Below the pieces are notes generated by a model. It saw nothing but the letters and a program-made list of their open reading frames with translations. It did no database searches and was not told the origin of the DNA. Position numbers and translations under genes: made by a program. From Arenibaculum pallidiluteum (lineage in GTDB: Bacteria > Pseudomonadota > Alphaproteobacteria > Azospirillales > Azospirillaceae), in contig NZ_JAFIQU010000007.1 in NCBI RefSeq assembly GCF_017355985.1, positions 186,001 through 250,000 on the forward strand: 64,000 bases of DNA, given 5' to 3'. The first letter of the stretch is position 1; each line of letters starts with the position of its first letter. Positions 16,632 through 24,033 of this stretch are shown piece after piece.

Positions 16632-18248
16632 ATGAGCGACATTCTTCCCTTCGACCGTCCTGAGTTCGCGGATCGGGTCGCCGCCAACCAGCGCCGGCTG
16701 ACCGCGGATCTCCACGGCAGCTACGACTTCATCGTCTGCGGGGCCGGCAGCTCGGGCTCGGTGGTCGCGCGCCGCTTGGCGGAGAACCCCTCGGTCCGGG
16801 TCCTGCTGATCGAGGCCGGCGGCAGCGACGACATGCCGACCGTCATGGACCCCATGGCCTGGGCCGCCAACCTGGGCAGCGCCAACGACTGGGGCTACGT
16901 GACCGAGCCCAACCCCCACCTGAACGGCCGTGCCCTCCCCCTGAACGCGGGCAAGGTCGTGGGCGGCGGGTCGAGCATCAACGTGATGGTCTGGGCGCGC
17001 GGGCACCGCAGCGACTGGGACCATTTCGCCAAGGAAACCGGCGACGAATCCTGGGGCTATGACTCGGTCCTGGGGATCTATCGCGACATCGAGGACTGGC
17101 AGGGCCGGCCCGATCCCCGCCGCCGCGGCACGGGCGGGCCCCTCTACGTGCAGCCGGTGCCCGATCCCGGGCCCGCAGCAGTGGCGATGGTCGATGCGGC
17201 GCGGGAGATCGGGATTCCGACCTTTGCGAGCGCGAACGGTGAGATGATGGAAGGCGACGGTGGCTGCGCCTTCGAGGATGTCCTGATCCGCAACGGCAGG
17301 CGCAATTCGATCTTCCGGGCCTTCACCTACCCGGTCCTCGACCAGCCCAACATCACGCTGCTGACCGGCACGCAGGTGACCCGCGTCATCGTGGAGCGCG
17401 GAAAGGCCGTCGGCGTCGAGGCGGTGCGCGAAGGGCGCAGGCTGCGGTTCGCAGCCGACAGGGAGGTCGTGCTCTCCCTGGGGGCGATCCAGACGCCCGC
17501 GCTGCTGATGCGGTCCGGCATCGGCGACGAGGGGGAGCTCCGCCAGCATGAAATCCCCGCGATCCTGCCCCTGCCCGGTGTGGGCGCGAACCTGCAGGAC
17601 CACGTCGCCTTCTGCTGCATCTGGGAGTACCGCGAGCCCATCGCGCCGCGGAACACCGGCAGCGCGGCGACGCTGTACTGGAAGACGGATCCCTCGCTGC
17701 CGAGCCCCGACCTGCTCTTCTGCCAGGTCGAGTTCCCGGTGCCGAGCCCCGAGACGGCGCTCCGGGGCGTGCCGGCGCATGGCTGGACCATGTTCGCGGG
17801 ACTCGCGCAGCCGAAGAGCCGCGGCCGCGTGAGGCTCAGAAGCGCCGACCCCCTGGCTGCGCCCCGGATCGAGCACAGCGCCCTTTCGGACCCCGAGGAC
17901 GTGCGCGCGGCCATCGCAGCCGTCGATCTCTGCCGCAGGCTCGGCAGCACCCGCGCCTTCGACCCGCTGGTCGTGCGGGAATCGCTGCCAGGCGAGCTCG
18001 GCCCGGCCGAGATGGAGCAGTTCGTTCGCGACGCCGCGGTGACCTACTGGCACCCGACCGGCACGGCCAGGATGGGACGCGACGAGATGTCCGTCGTCGA
18101 CGGCAAGCTCCGGGTCTACGGCATCGATCGGCTCCGCATCGCCGACGGTTCGGTGATGCCGCGGATCGCCACGGGTAACACCATGGCCCCCTGCGTCGTA
18201 ATTGGAGAGAAGGCGGCCCGCGCCATCCGGGCGGAGCACGGCTTCTGA
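16632..18248 (+). CDS. GMC-family FAD oxidoreductase
   Basis: This 538-residue flavoenzyme resembles choline/alcohol dehydrogenases of the GMC family. The FAD dinucleotide motif is FIVCGAGSSGSVVARRL (about 33-49) with the acidic end in LLIEAGG. GGGSSINVMVWARGH is the GMC signature 1. The catalytic pair is H474 in WHPTGTARMG and N516 in GNTMAP. It oxidises an alcohol of unknown identity in the cytoplasm. The divergent 175-bp region includes a TTGACA at 16521-16526 with an AT-rich stretch downstream, possibly its promoter. The gene is close to a response regulator that follows. Confidence 0.87.
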   Translation: MSDILPFDRPEFADRVAANQRRLTADLHGSYDFIVCGAGSSGSVVARRLAENPSVRVLLIEAGGSDDMPTVMDPMAWAANLGSANDWGYVTEPNPHLNGRALPLNAGKVVGGGSSINVMVWARGHRSDWDHFAKETGDESWGYDSVLGIYRDIEDWQGRPDPRRRGTGGPLYVQPVPDPGPAAVAMVDAAREIGIPTFASANGEMMEGDGGCAFEDVLIRNGRRNSIFRAFTYPVLDQPNITLLTGTQVTRVIVERGKAVGVEAVREGRRLRFAADREVVLSLGAIQTPALLMRSGIGDEGELRQHEIPAILPLPGVGANLQDHVAFCCIWEYREPIAPRNTGSAATLYWKTDPSLPSPDLLFCQVEFPVPSPETALRGVPAHGWTMFAGLAQPKSRGRVRLRSADPLAAPRIEHSALSDPEDVRAAIAAVDLCRRLGSTRAFDPLVVRESLPGELGPAEMEQFVRDAAVTYWHPTGTARMGRDEMSVVDGKLRVYGIDRLRIADGSVMPRIATGNTMAPCVVIGEKAARAIRAEHGF

Positions 18249-18397
18249 ACCGATCGCCGCGGCGGCCCGCGGGGCGGCCGGCGGGCGGGGTGATGCGCAT
18301 TGCCGCCGCCCGTCCCCTGCGCCGTGCCGGGGCACCCTCGTACCCAGCCATGACGGCCCCGACCAGGGCCGGCCATGAGCGATCCCCGAGTGAACGC

Positions 18398-19120
18398 ATG
18401 AACCAGAAGCATGTCCTTGTCGTCGACGACGATCACGCGATGCGGGATCTGATCGCCGATTTCCTCTCCAGCCACAGCTTCGAGGTCAGCTCCGCCGCCG
18501 ACGGCACCGCCATGGCCCGGATCCTGGAGGCGAAGCCCGTCGACCTGGTGGTGCTGGACCTCCAGCTCGGGCGCGAGGACGGGCTCGACCTGATGCGCAG
18601 TGTCGTCGCACGCTCCAGCGCCCCGGTCATCATCATCACCGGGCGGCGGGTCTGCGAGGCGGACAGGGTCCTGGGGCTCGAGCTCGGGGCCGACGACTAC
18701 ATGACCAAGCCGCTGAGCCTGCGCGAGCTCCTGGCCAGGGTCCGCACGGTGCTGCGCCGCGTCGAGGCGGCGGAGCGGTCGTCCCGCGCGCGGGAGAGGC
18801 GCCTGCGCTACCGGTTCGCGGGATGGGAGCTGGACAGCCATGCCCGCACCCTCGTCGCGCCCGACCAGCAGGTCATCAAGCTCACGGCCGCGGAGTTCAA
18901 CCTGCTGGTCGCGCTCCTGCGCGCCCCCCAGCGGGTGCTGACGCGCGAGCAGCTGATCGCCGCCAGCCGCGTGCACCCGGACGAGGTCTACGACCGCAGC
19001 ATCGACGTGCTGATCCTGCGCCTGCGCCGGAAGCTCGAGGCCGACCCGTGCGAGCCCAGGATCATCCGGACCGAGCGCGGCGTCGGCTACATGATGGCCG
19101 TTGCCGTCGAGATCCACTGA
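18398..19120 (+). CDS. OmpR/PhoB-family response regulator (orphan)
   Basis: The 240-residue protein has a receiver domain with the acidic cluster D10-D12, phospho-acceptor D54 in VVLDLQLG, T81 and K104 in DYMTKPLS. A winged-helix output domain follows (about 135-235: LTAAEFNLLVALLRAP, RSIDVLILRLRRKLE, RTERGVGYMM). ATG at 18398 was chosen; the frame to 18290 adds basic leader sequence only. No histidine kinase gene is adjacent, so its partner is unknown. Confidence 0.88.
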   Translation: MNQKHVLVVDDDHAMRDLIADFLSSHSFEVSSAADGTAMARILEAKPVDLVVLDLQLGREDGLDLMRSVVARSSAPVIIITGRRVCEADRVLGLELGADDYMTKPLSLRELLARVRTVLRRVEAAERSSRARERRLRYRFAGWELDSHARTLVAPDQQVIKLTAAEFNLLVALLRAPQRVLTREQLIAASRVHPDEVYDRSIDVLILRLRRKLEADPCEPRIIRTERGVGYMMAVAVEIH

Positions 19121-19236
19121 GGATGCCGCCGTCCTCCGCGATCCTGAAATCGTCGCGTAACACGCGGAGGCGATAACGCCGGTCTCGCCACCCGCGGGTG
19201 GCGGGACGACGAGAACGACACTGGAGCAAGGCAGGC

Positions 19237-20076
19237 ATGACCACTGCAGCCCCAACGACCCTCACGACCGAAGTCGCAGGGTCCGAGATGAGCTATCTCG
19301 ACATCGGCTCCGGCGAGCCCGTGGTGCTCGGCCACAGCTATCTCTGGGATTCCCGGATGTGGCTGCCGCAGGTCGAGGCGCTTTCCCGGACGCACCGGGT
19401 CATCGTGCCCGAGCTCTGGGGCCATGGGCGGAGCGGCCGGCTGCCGGAGGGCACGACCGGCCTGCAGGACGTCGCGCGCCACCATCTGGCGCTTCTCGAC
19501 AAGCTCGGGGTGGAGCGCTTCGCGCTGGTGGGGCTGTCCGTCGGCGGCATGTGGGCGGCCGAGATGGCGCTGGCGGTCCCCGAGCGGGTGAGGGCGCTGG
19601 TCCTGATGGACACCTTCCTGGGCGAGGAGCCCCCGGAGACGCGGGCGAGGTATTTCGGGATGCTTTCGGCCGTGGAGGCCGCGGGCGCCATCCCGGAGGC
19701 CATCGGGCAGGCCATCCTGCCGATGTTCCTGGCCCCCGCGACCATCGAGAACCGTCCAGAGATCGTCGGCCTCTTCCAGAGCGCGCTGGCCGGCGTGGCG
19801 CCCGACAGGCTGGTGGACACCATTGTCCCGCTCGGCCGGATGATCTTCGGACGGCGCGATGCGCTGCAGGACCTCAGGACGATCCGGGTGCCGACCCTCG
19901 TGATGACCGGCCAGCACGACCTCTCCCGCCCCGTGGCCGAGGGACGGGCGATGGCTGAAGTCATGGGATGCGCCTTCGCGGAGATCCCGGGCGCCGCCCA
20001 CATCCCGACCCTGGAGGCACCGGAGGAGGTGACCGGCCAGCTCCAGGGCTTCCTCGCCAGGCCCCCGATCGGCTGA
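19237..20076 (+). CDS. Alpha/beta hydrolase
   Basis: A 279-residue alpha/beta-hydrolase with a complete catalytic triad: nucleophile S101 in LVGLSVGGMWAA, D228 in MTGQHDLSRP, and H255 in PGAAHIPTLEAPE. The oxyanion segment is VVLGHSYLWDSRMW. It resembles 3-oxoadipate enol-lactonase and carboxylesterase relatives, but no aromatic catabolism genes are near and the substrate is open. ATG at 19237 follows GGAGCAAGG. It converges with the MarR gene. Confidence 0.82.
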   Translation: MTTAAPTTLTTEVAGSEMSYLDIGSGEPVVLGHSYLWDSRMWLPQVEALSRTHRVIVPELWGHGRSGRLPEGTTGLQDVARHHLALLDKLGVERFALVGLSVGGMWAAEMALAVPERVRALVLMDTFLGEEPPETRARYFGMLSAVEAAGAIPEAIGQAILPMFLAPATIENRPEIVGLFQSALAGVAPDRLVDTIVPLGRMIFGRRDALQDLRTIRVPTLVMTGQHDLSRPVAEGRAMAEVMGCAFAEIPGAAHIPTLEAPEEVTGQLQGFLARPPIG

Positions 20077-20143
20077 GCGCCGCGGGGGCGTCCCGCGGCC
20101 GATCCGGGCGGTCCTTGGCGCGCCCCGGCTGTCCGCCGGGGCG

Positions 20144-20656
20144 TCAGCCGCGGGCCTCCAGCTCCGCATCCACGGGGCAGTCCGTGCAGGCGCCGGGATC
20201 GCAGAGCCGGCACACCGTGTAGGCGTGCTCCTCGCTCTGCAGGGCCGCCCGCAGCATCTTCTCGGCAAGCCGTCCGAAGACCGCCCGCTCCTCCGGCGAC
20301 AGGGCGGCCAGCGCCCGCGCAAGCGTGCCCTGCCGCGCGGCGAGGATCGCGGCGCAGGCCTTCTCTCCCTCGGGTGTCAGGACCAGGGCGACGGCCCGGC
20401 GGTCGCGCTCGGACGGTTGGCGCGCGACGAGCCCGTCGGCCTGCAGCCGGTCGACCAGCCGTACCGCGCCGGGATGGGACAGGCCGAGCGCGCGCCTGAG
20501 CCGCTCGATCGGCAGGCCGGGCACATGCCCGAGCAGCGTCAGCGCGGCCGCGGCCGATCCCGCCTCCGGGGCCCGGCTCTCCGCTGCGCGCAGAAGCTCG
20601 TCGGCGATGGCCAGCGACAGGGCGCCGGCGATGTTCTCGATTCTGGGATCCCTCAT
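20144..20656 (-). CDS. MarR-family regulator with C-terminal four-cysteine tail
   Basis: This 170-residue winged-helix protein has the MarR core: RLRRALGLSHPGAVRLVDRL as recognition region (about 52-71) and the wing PSERDRRAVALVLT. Uncommonly, it ends with C149-x2-C152-x4-C157-x2-C160, a compact cluster that could bind zinc or sense oxidation. The next gene, divergent, encodes a DUF417/RclC-like membrane protein. Two near-identical palindromes (20669-20683 and 20710-20724) occupy the 86 bp between the genes. The ATG at 20656 lies 13 bases from the first palindrome, so autorepression is likely. Confidence 0.82.
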   Translation of the reverse strand: MRDPRIENIAGALSLAIADELLRAAESRAPEAGSAAAALTLLGHVPGLPIERLRRALGLSHPGAVRLVDRLQADGLVARQPSERDRRAVALVLTPEGEKACAAILAARQGTLARALAALSPEERAVFGRLAEKMLRAALQSEEHAYTVCRLCDPGACTDCPVDAELEARG

Positions 20657-20668
20657 CCCCCAAAGATA

Positions 20669-20683
20669 TATGCGCGACGCATG
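20669..20683. promoter_or_regulatory. Candidate MarR operator 1
   Basis: TATGCGCGACGCATG is a near palindrome (ATGCG / CGCAT) immediately upstream of the marR-type start codon. It matches operator 2 at 13 of 15 positions. Confidence 0.55.
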
Positions 20684-20709
20684 GACATCAAGGCTGGAAC
20701 GGCCTATTG

Positions 20710-20724
20710 TATGCGTCACGCATA
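20710..20724. promoter_or_regulatory. Candidate MarR operator 2
   Basis: TATGCGTCACGCATA is a perfect 7-1-7 palindrome lying 18 bases upstream of the DUF417 gene start. Its centre is 41 bp from that of operator 1, about four helical turns. Confidence 0.6.
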
Positions 20725-20742
20725 TATTAGATGGAGGTTGCA

Positions 20743-21267
20743 ATGCAGCTCTCGTTCCTTTCCGGCCCGGCCGTCCATCGGTTTGCAGGCCATGCCGTCC
20801 TCGCGGGCAGAACTCCCGCCGTCCTGAGGGCCGGGCGCGCAATCGCGCTTGCGGGGGTGGTCCTGCCGCTGCTCATGATCGGCGTGCTGAAGTTCACGCA
20901 GGTGGAGATCGACGCGCTGAAGCCGCTGGTCGGCGGCACGCCTTGGCTGGCCTGGCTGTATGCCGTCTTCGGGGAGGCCGGCGCCTCCTACTTCCTCGGC
21001 GTCGTCGAGATCGCGACGGCGCTGCTGCTGCTCGCGTCTCCCTGGTCGGCCCGGTCGGGCATCCTGGCCGGTGCGCTCGGGACCGTGACCTTCACGCTGA
21101 CGACCTCGATCCTCTTCGCGCTTCCCGTCTGGGAGGAGGCGTCCGGCGGCTTTCCCTGGCTGAACGCCCTGGGCGCGTTCCTGATCAAGGACGTCGCCCT
21201 GCTCGGCATCTCGCTGGTCGTGCTGGCCGAAGGGTTGCAGCGGGAGATCGGCCGCCCGGCCGCCTGA
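20743..21267 (+). CDS. DUF417 (RclC/YkgB-like) inner-membrane protein
   Basis: The 174-residue protein has four hydrophobic segments and the DUF417 pattern: ALAGVVLPLLMIGVLKFT, then a conserved loop ending in PLV, GVVEIATALLLLASPW and FPWLNALGAFLIKDVALLG. E. coli RclC of this family is induced by reactive chlorine species. The second ATG (20743) is preferred because GGAGG stands 7 bases before it; the first ATG (20731) lacks an RBS. The divergent MarR regulator with a cysteine tail suggests oxidant-dependent expression, which is an inference. Confidence 0.78.
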   Translation: MQLSFLSGPAVHRFAGHAVLAGRTPAVLRAGRAIALAGVVLPLLMIGVLKFTQVEIDALKPLVGGTPWLAWLYAVFGEAGASYFLGVVEIATALLLLASPWSARSGILAGALGTVTFTLTTSILFALPVWEEASGGFPWLNALGAFLIKDVALLGISLVVLAEGLQREIGRPAA

Positions 21268-21412
21268 CGGGCCGTACCCGCCCCCGGGCAGCTTCATGTC
21301 GTCGCGGGTGTCAAGCGCCGGCTTGGCACCTGCATGGCGGGCGCTAGATTTACATGTCCCTGAACGTCCTTGCCCTTGATCCTGGCCGCCGACGGCCTCC
21401 CGGGAGATCCGC

Positions 21413-22621
21413 ATGGGTCAGCACCCCCAGTATGACATCGCCGTCGCGGGCGGCGGACCGGCAGGCCTCGCCTTCGTCCGGTCGCTCGCCGGTACGGGGC
21501 TGCGGATCGCGGTCGTCGACGGCCAGCATTGGGATGCGTTGGAGAGGCCTGCCTTCGACGGGCGCGAGATTGCCCTGACCCACCGCTCCATGTCCCTTTT
21601 GAAGCGGATGGGGGTCTGGGACTGCATCGATCCCGAGGATGTGTCCGACCTGCGGGCCGCGCGCGTGATGGACGGCGGCGATCCCTACGCTCTCAGCTTC
21701 GTTGCCGACGAGGCAGGGCGCCTGGGCGTGCTGATTCCGAACCACCGCATACGCGAGGCCCTTTTCCATCTCGTCGGCGCGCAGCAGGGCGTGGACTTCG
21801 TGCCGGGGCGCCGGATCGTTCGCGCGCGGGTGGCACGGAGCGGCCATGCCCCTTTCCGGGGGCGCCTCGAGCTCGACGACGGCACGGAGATCGCCGCGCG
21901 GCTGCTGGTGGCGGCGGATTCGCGCTTCTCCTCCGTGCGGAACCAGCTCGGCGTCGGCGCCGACATCAATCGCCTGGGCCGGTCGATGATCCTCTGCCGC
22001 GTGCGTCACGATCACGTCCATGACCACGTCGCGACCGAGTGGTTCGACTACGGGCAGACGCTGGCGCTGTTGCCCCTGAACGGGATGGAGCGGGACGCGC
22101 GGACCTCGTCGGCGGTCCTGACCCTGCCCACGCGCCAGGCGGAGGAACTGGCGGCCCTGCCGGACGCGGAGTTCGAGCGCGAGCTTGACCGGCGCATGAA
22201 GGGCCGGCTCGGCACGGTGCGCCTGGCCGGGTCGCGCCATCTCTATCCCCTGGCCGTCACCTGGAGCCGCCGCTTCGCCGGCGAGGGCTTCGCCCTGATC
22301 GGCGATGCCGCGGTGGGCATGAACCCGGTCACGGCCCACGGCTTCAACCTGGGCCTGAAGGGGCAGGACCGGCTGGCCGGCCTGATCCGCCAGGCCGCCG
22401 CCTTGGGGCGGGGGATCGGCGCCTACGCGCTTCTGGCGGGCTATGAGGCGGGACATCGCCGCGATGCCCTTCCGCTCTATCTCGGCACCAACATCGTGGC
22501 GCGCCTCTTCACCGACGAGGGGCCGGCCGCGCGCATCGCCCGGCGGGTCGCCCTCAGGGCCGCGCAGAGCATGACGCCCTTCAGGCATGCCGTCCGGGCG
22601 ATGCTGACCGATCCCGGGTGA
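21413..22621 (+). CDS. ubiM: UbiH/COQ6-type FAD hydroxylase, UbiM-like
   Basis: This 402-residue flavin monooxygenase has the N-terminal FAD motif IAVAGGGPAGLAFVRSL (GxGxxG at 13-18), the UbiH-family segment DGREIALTHRSMSLLKRMG, and the second FAD motif ALIGDAAVGMNPVTAHGFNL near the C-terminus. These point to ubiquinone ring hydroxylation, and the overall form fits the alphaproteobacterial UbiM group. The exact ring position cannot be decided from sequence. It stands alone and converges with a TetR gene. Confidence 0.7.
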   Translation: MGQHPQYDIAVAGGGPAGLAFVRSLAGTGLRIAVVDGQHWDALERPAFDGREIALTHRSMSLLKRMGVWDCIDPEDVSDLRAARVMDGGDPYALSFVADEAGRLGVLIPNHRIREALFHLVGAQQGVDFVPGRRIVRARVARSGHAPFRGRLELDDGTEIAARLLVAADSRFSSVRNQLGVGADINRLGRSMILCRVRHDHVHDHVATEWFDYGQTLALLPLNGMERDARTSSAVLTLPTRQAEELAALPDAEFERELDRRMKGRLGTVRLAGSRHLYPLAVTWSRRFAGEGFALIGDAAVGMNPVTAHGFNLGLKGQDRLAGLIRQAAALGRGIGAYALLAGYEAGHRRDALPLYLGTNIVARLFTDEGPAARIARRVALRAAQSMTPFRHAVRAMLTDPG

Positions 22622-22738
22622 TCGCGGCGGGTGTTCGCGTGACCCAGCCGCCCGGCCCAGTCCGCCTGATGCCTGTAGAGGTGCCGAAGGCAAGCCTCGC
22701 CGACGGTACGCCATCGACATCGACACTTCCACGCCGGA

Positions 22739-23398
22739 TCAGGCACCCCGGATCAGGCGCCCGATGAAGAGGTCCAGGGCCCTATGCACCGCGACAGGGG
22801 GGGCTTCGCCGGTGACGTTCCATTCCGGGAAATGCCCGTCGACGGCCATGCGGGCCAACCCATAGCCGAAGGCGCGCGCGGAAAGGACGAGCTGCGGCAC
22901 CTCTGCCGGCGAGGACAGCATTCCACGCCGTGCGGCTTCGGCCAGCAGGTCCTCCATCAGGACGCGGATCGCGTCGTTCTGCTCGCGCAGGGCTCCGGAC
23001 GCGGGGAAATCGATCAGGGTGCGCGAGCTGATGATCTGGAAGTGGGTCGGGTTGCCCAGCGCCCAGTCCAGGTAGGCATGCCCCAGTGCCGAGAAGCGTG
23101 CCATGGGATCATCGGGAGCGGCCGCCACGGCGGCGGCGACCATGCCGCTGAGCCGTGCCATCGCCTGTTCGGCAACGGCCGTCATGAGAGCCGCCTTGGT
23201 CGGGAAATGCCTGAACGGCGCCCCGGGCGAGACTCCGGCCCGTTTGGCGGCTTCGCGGATGGAGACATGCTCCACGCCGCGCTCCTCGATGATGGCAATC
23301 GTCGCCGCGATCAGCGCGTCGCGCAGATTGCCGTGGTGATAGCGGGCGTTCGGGTCGCCGGCCGCGGGATCTGGTCGGGATCGCATGGGACCGATCAT
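22739..23398 (-). CDS. TetR/AcrR-family regulator
   Basis: The 219-residue protein carries a TetR HTH (about 29-72: ALIAATIAIIEERGVEHVSI, AAKRAGVSPGAPFRHFPTK) and a helical C-terminal domain of the WHG/TetR_C_33 type (HAYLDWALGNPTHFQIISS). Starts at 23398 or 23386 are both possible. The shared upstream region has two clean palindromes, so it probably regulates itself and the divergent exported protein gene. Confidence 0.83.
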   Translation of the reverse strand: MIGPMRSRPDPAAGDPNARYHHGNLRDALIAATIAIIEERGVEHVSIREAAKRAGVSPGAPFRHFPTKAALMTAVAEQAMARLSGMVAAAVAAAPDDPMARFSALGHAYLDWALGNPTHFQIISSRTLIDFPASGALREQNDAIRVLMEDLLAEAARRGMLSSPAEVPQLVLSARAFGYGLARMAVDGHFPEWNVTGEAPPVAVHRALDLFIGRLIRGA

Positions 23399-23416
23399 AC
23401 CACCGGCCGGCACCAT

Positions 23417-23435
23417 ATGTAATCGCCGATTACAT
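23417..23435. promoter_or_regulatory. Candidate TetR operator 1
   Basis: ATGTAATCGCCGATTACAT is a perfect 9-1-9 palindrome 19 bases upstream of the tetR-type start codon. Confidence 0.6.
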
Positions 23436-23463
23436 TTCGCTGGCCGGGGTGCCCCAGGGTGAT

Positions 23464-23478
23464 GTAAGCATTGCTTAC
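23464..23478. promoter_or_regulatory. Candidate TetR operator 2
   Basis: GTAAGCATTGCTTAC is a perfect 7-1-7 palindrome sharing GTAA...TTAC ends with operator 1. It lies 21 bases upstream of the divergent gene at 23500, and the two centres are 45 bp apart. Confidence 0.6.
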
Positions 23479-23499
23479 TTCGCTCTGGGAGACTGGATC

Positions 23500-23946
23500 A
23501 TGGACATCAGATTGCCCCTCGCGCTCGCCTTGCCTGCCCTGCTCGCCATCAGTCCCGCCCGGGCCGGGGACCTGCCAAGCCTCACGGTCTCCTGGCCGAA
23601 GGACGGAACGGAGGTGATCCTCGGCGACGATCCGGAGCGCGCAATCGGCGTCGTGGTGAAGAGCAGCTTCGCGCTCAAGCCCGCGGGGCAATGCGGGACC
23701 GACCTGCAGTGCGGGCACCTGCACCTGAAGATCGACCCGCAGGGCGACAGCTGCAACATCCCCGGCCGGCCGTACAACAGCATGAACAGCGACCTCGGCG
23801 GCGAGGTGATCAAGGCTCGCTTCGGTCATTGCGGCACCGCGACGGGTCCCCACGTGATCGGAATCCTGCTGGCCGATGACCAGCACCGCCCCGTGCTCGT
23901 CGACGGCAAGCCGGTGACGGCCCTGGTGCGCGTGGTGACGCGATAA
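23500..23946 (+). CDS. Exported Cys/His-rich protein, DUF4399/DUF6130-like fold
   Basis: The 148-residue product has a signal peptide (MDIRLPLALALPALLAISPARA). The mature domain is a likely beta-sandwich: LTVSWPKDGTEVILGDDPER, GHLHLKIDPQGDSC, and a C-terminal GPHVIGILLADDQHRPV strand pair. That order resembles the DUF4399 and DUF6130 families. Four cysteines (C65, C71, C85, C111) and several histidines (H73, H75, H110, H118, H129) suggest disulfides or a metal site. ATG at 23500 starts the signal peptide. Control by the divergent TetR protein is likely. No enzymatic role is known to me. Confidence 0.65.
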   Translation: MDIRLPLALALPALLAISPARAGDLPSLTVSWPKDGTEVILGDDPERAIGVVVKSSFALKPAGQCGTDLQCGHLHLKIDPQGDSCNIPGRPYNSMNSDLGGEVIKARFGHCGTATGPHVIGILLADDQHRPVLVDGKPVTALVRVVTR

Positions 23947-24033
23947 GGCGGTGCAGCGGCGGCGGGAGGCTGCGGCTAAGATGCGTCCTCGGCCTTCTGC
24001 CCGTGGCAGCTCCGGATGTGCGGTCCTTCTCCG

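Noticed and set aside
16185-18335. Long minus-strand frame opposite the GMC oxidoreductase
   Set aside because: It is antisense shadow; both flanking genes have clear families and ribosome sites.
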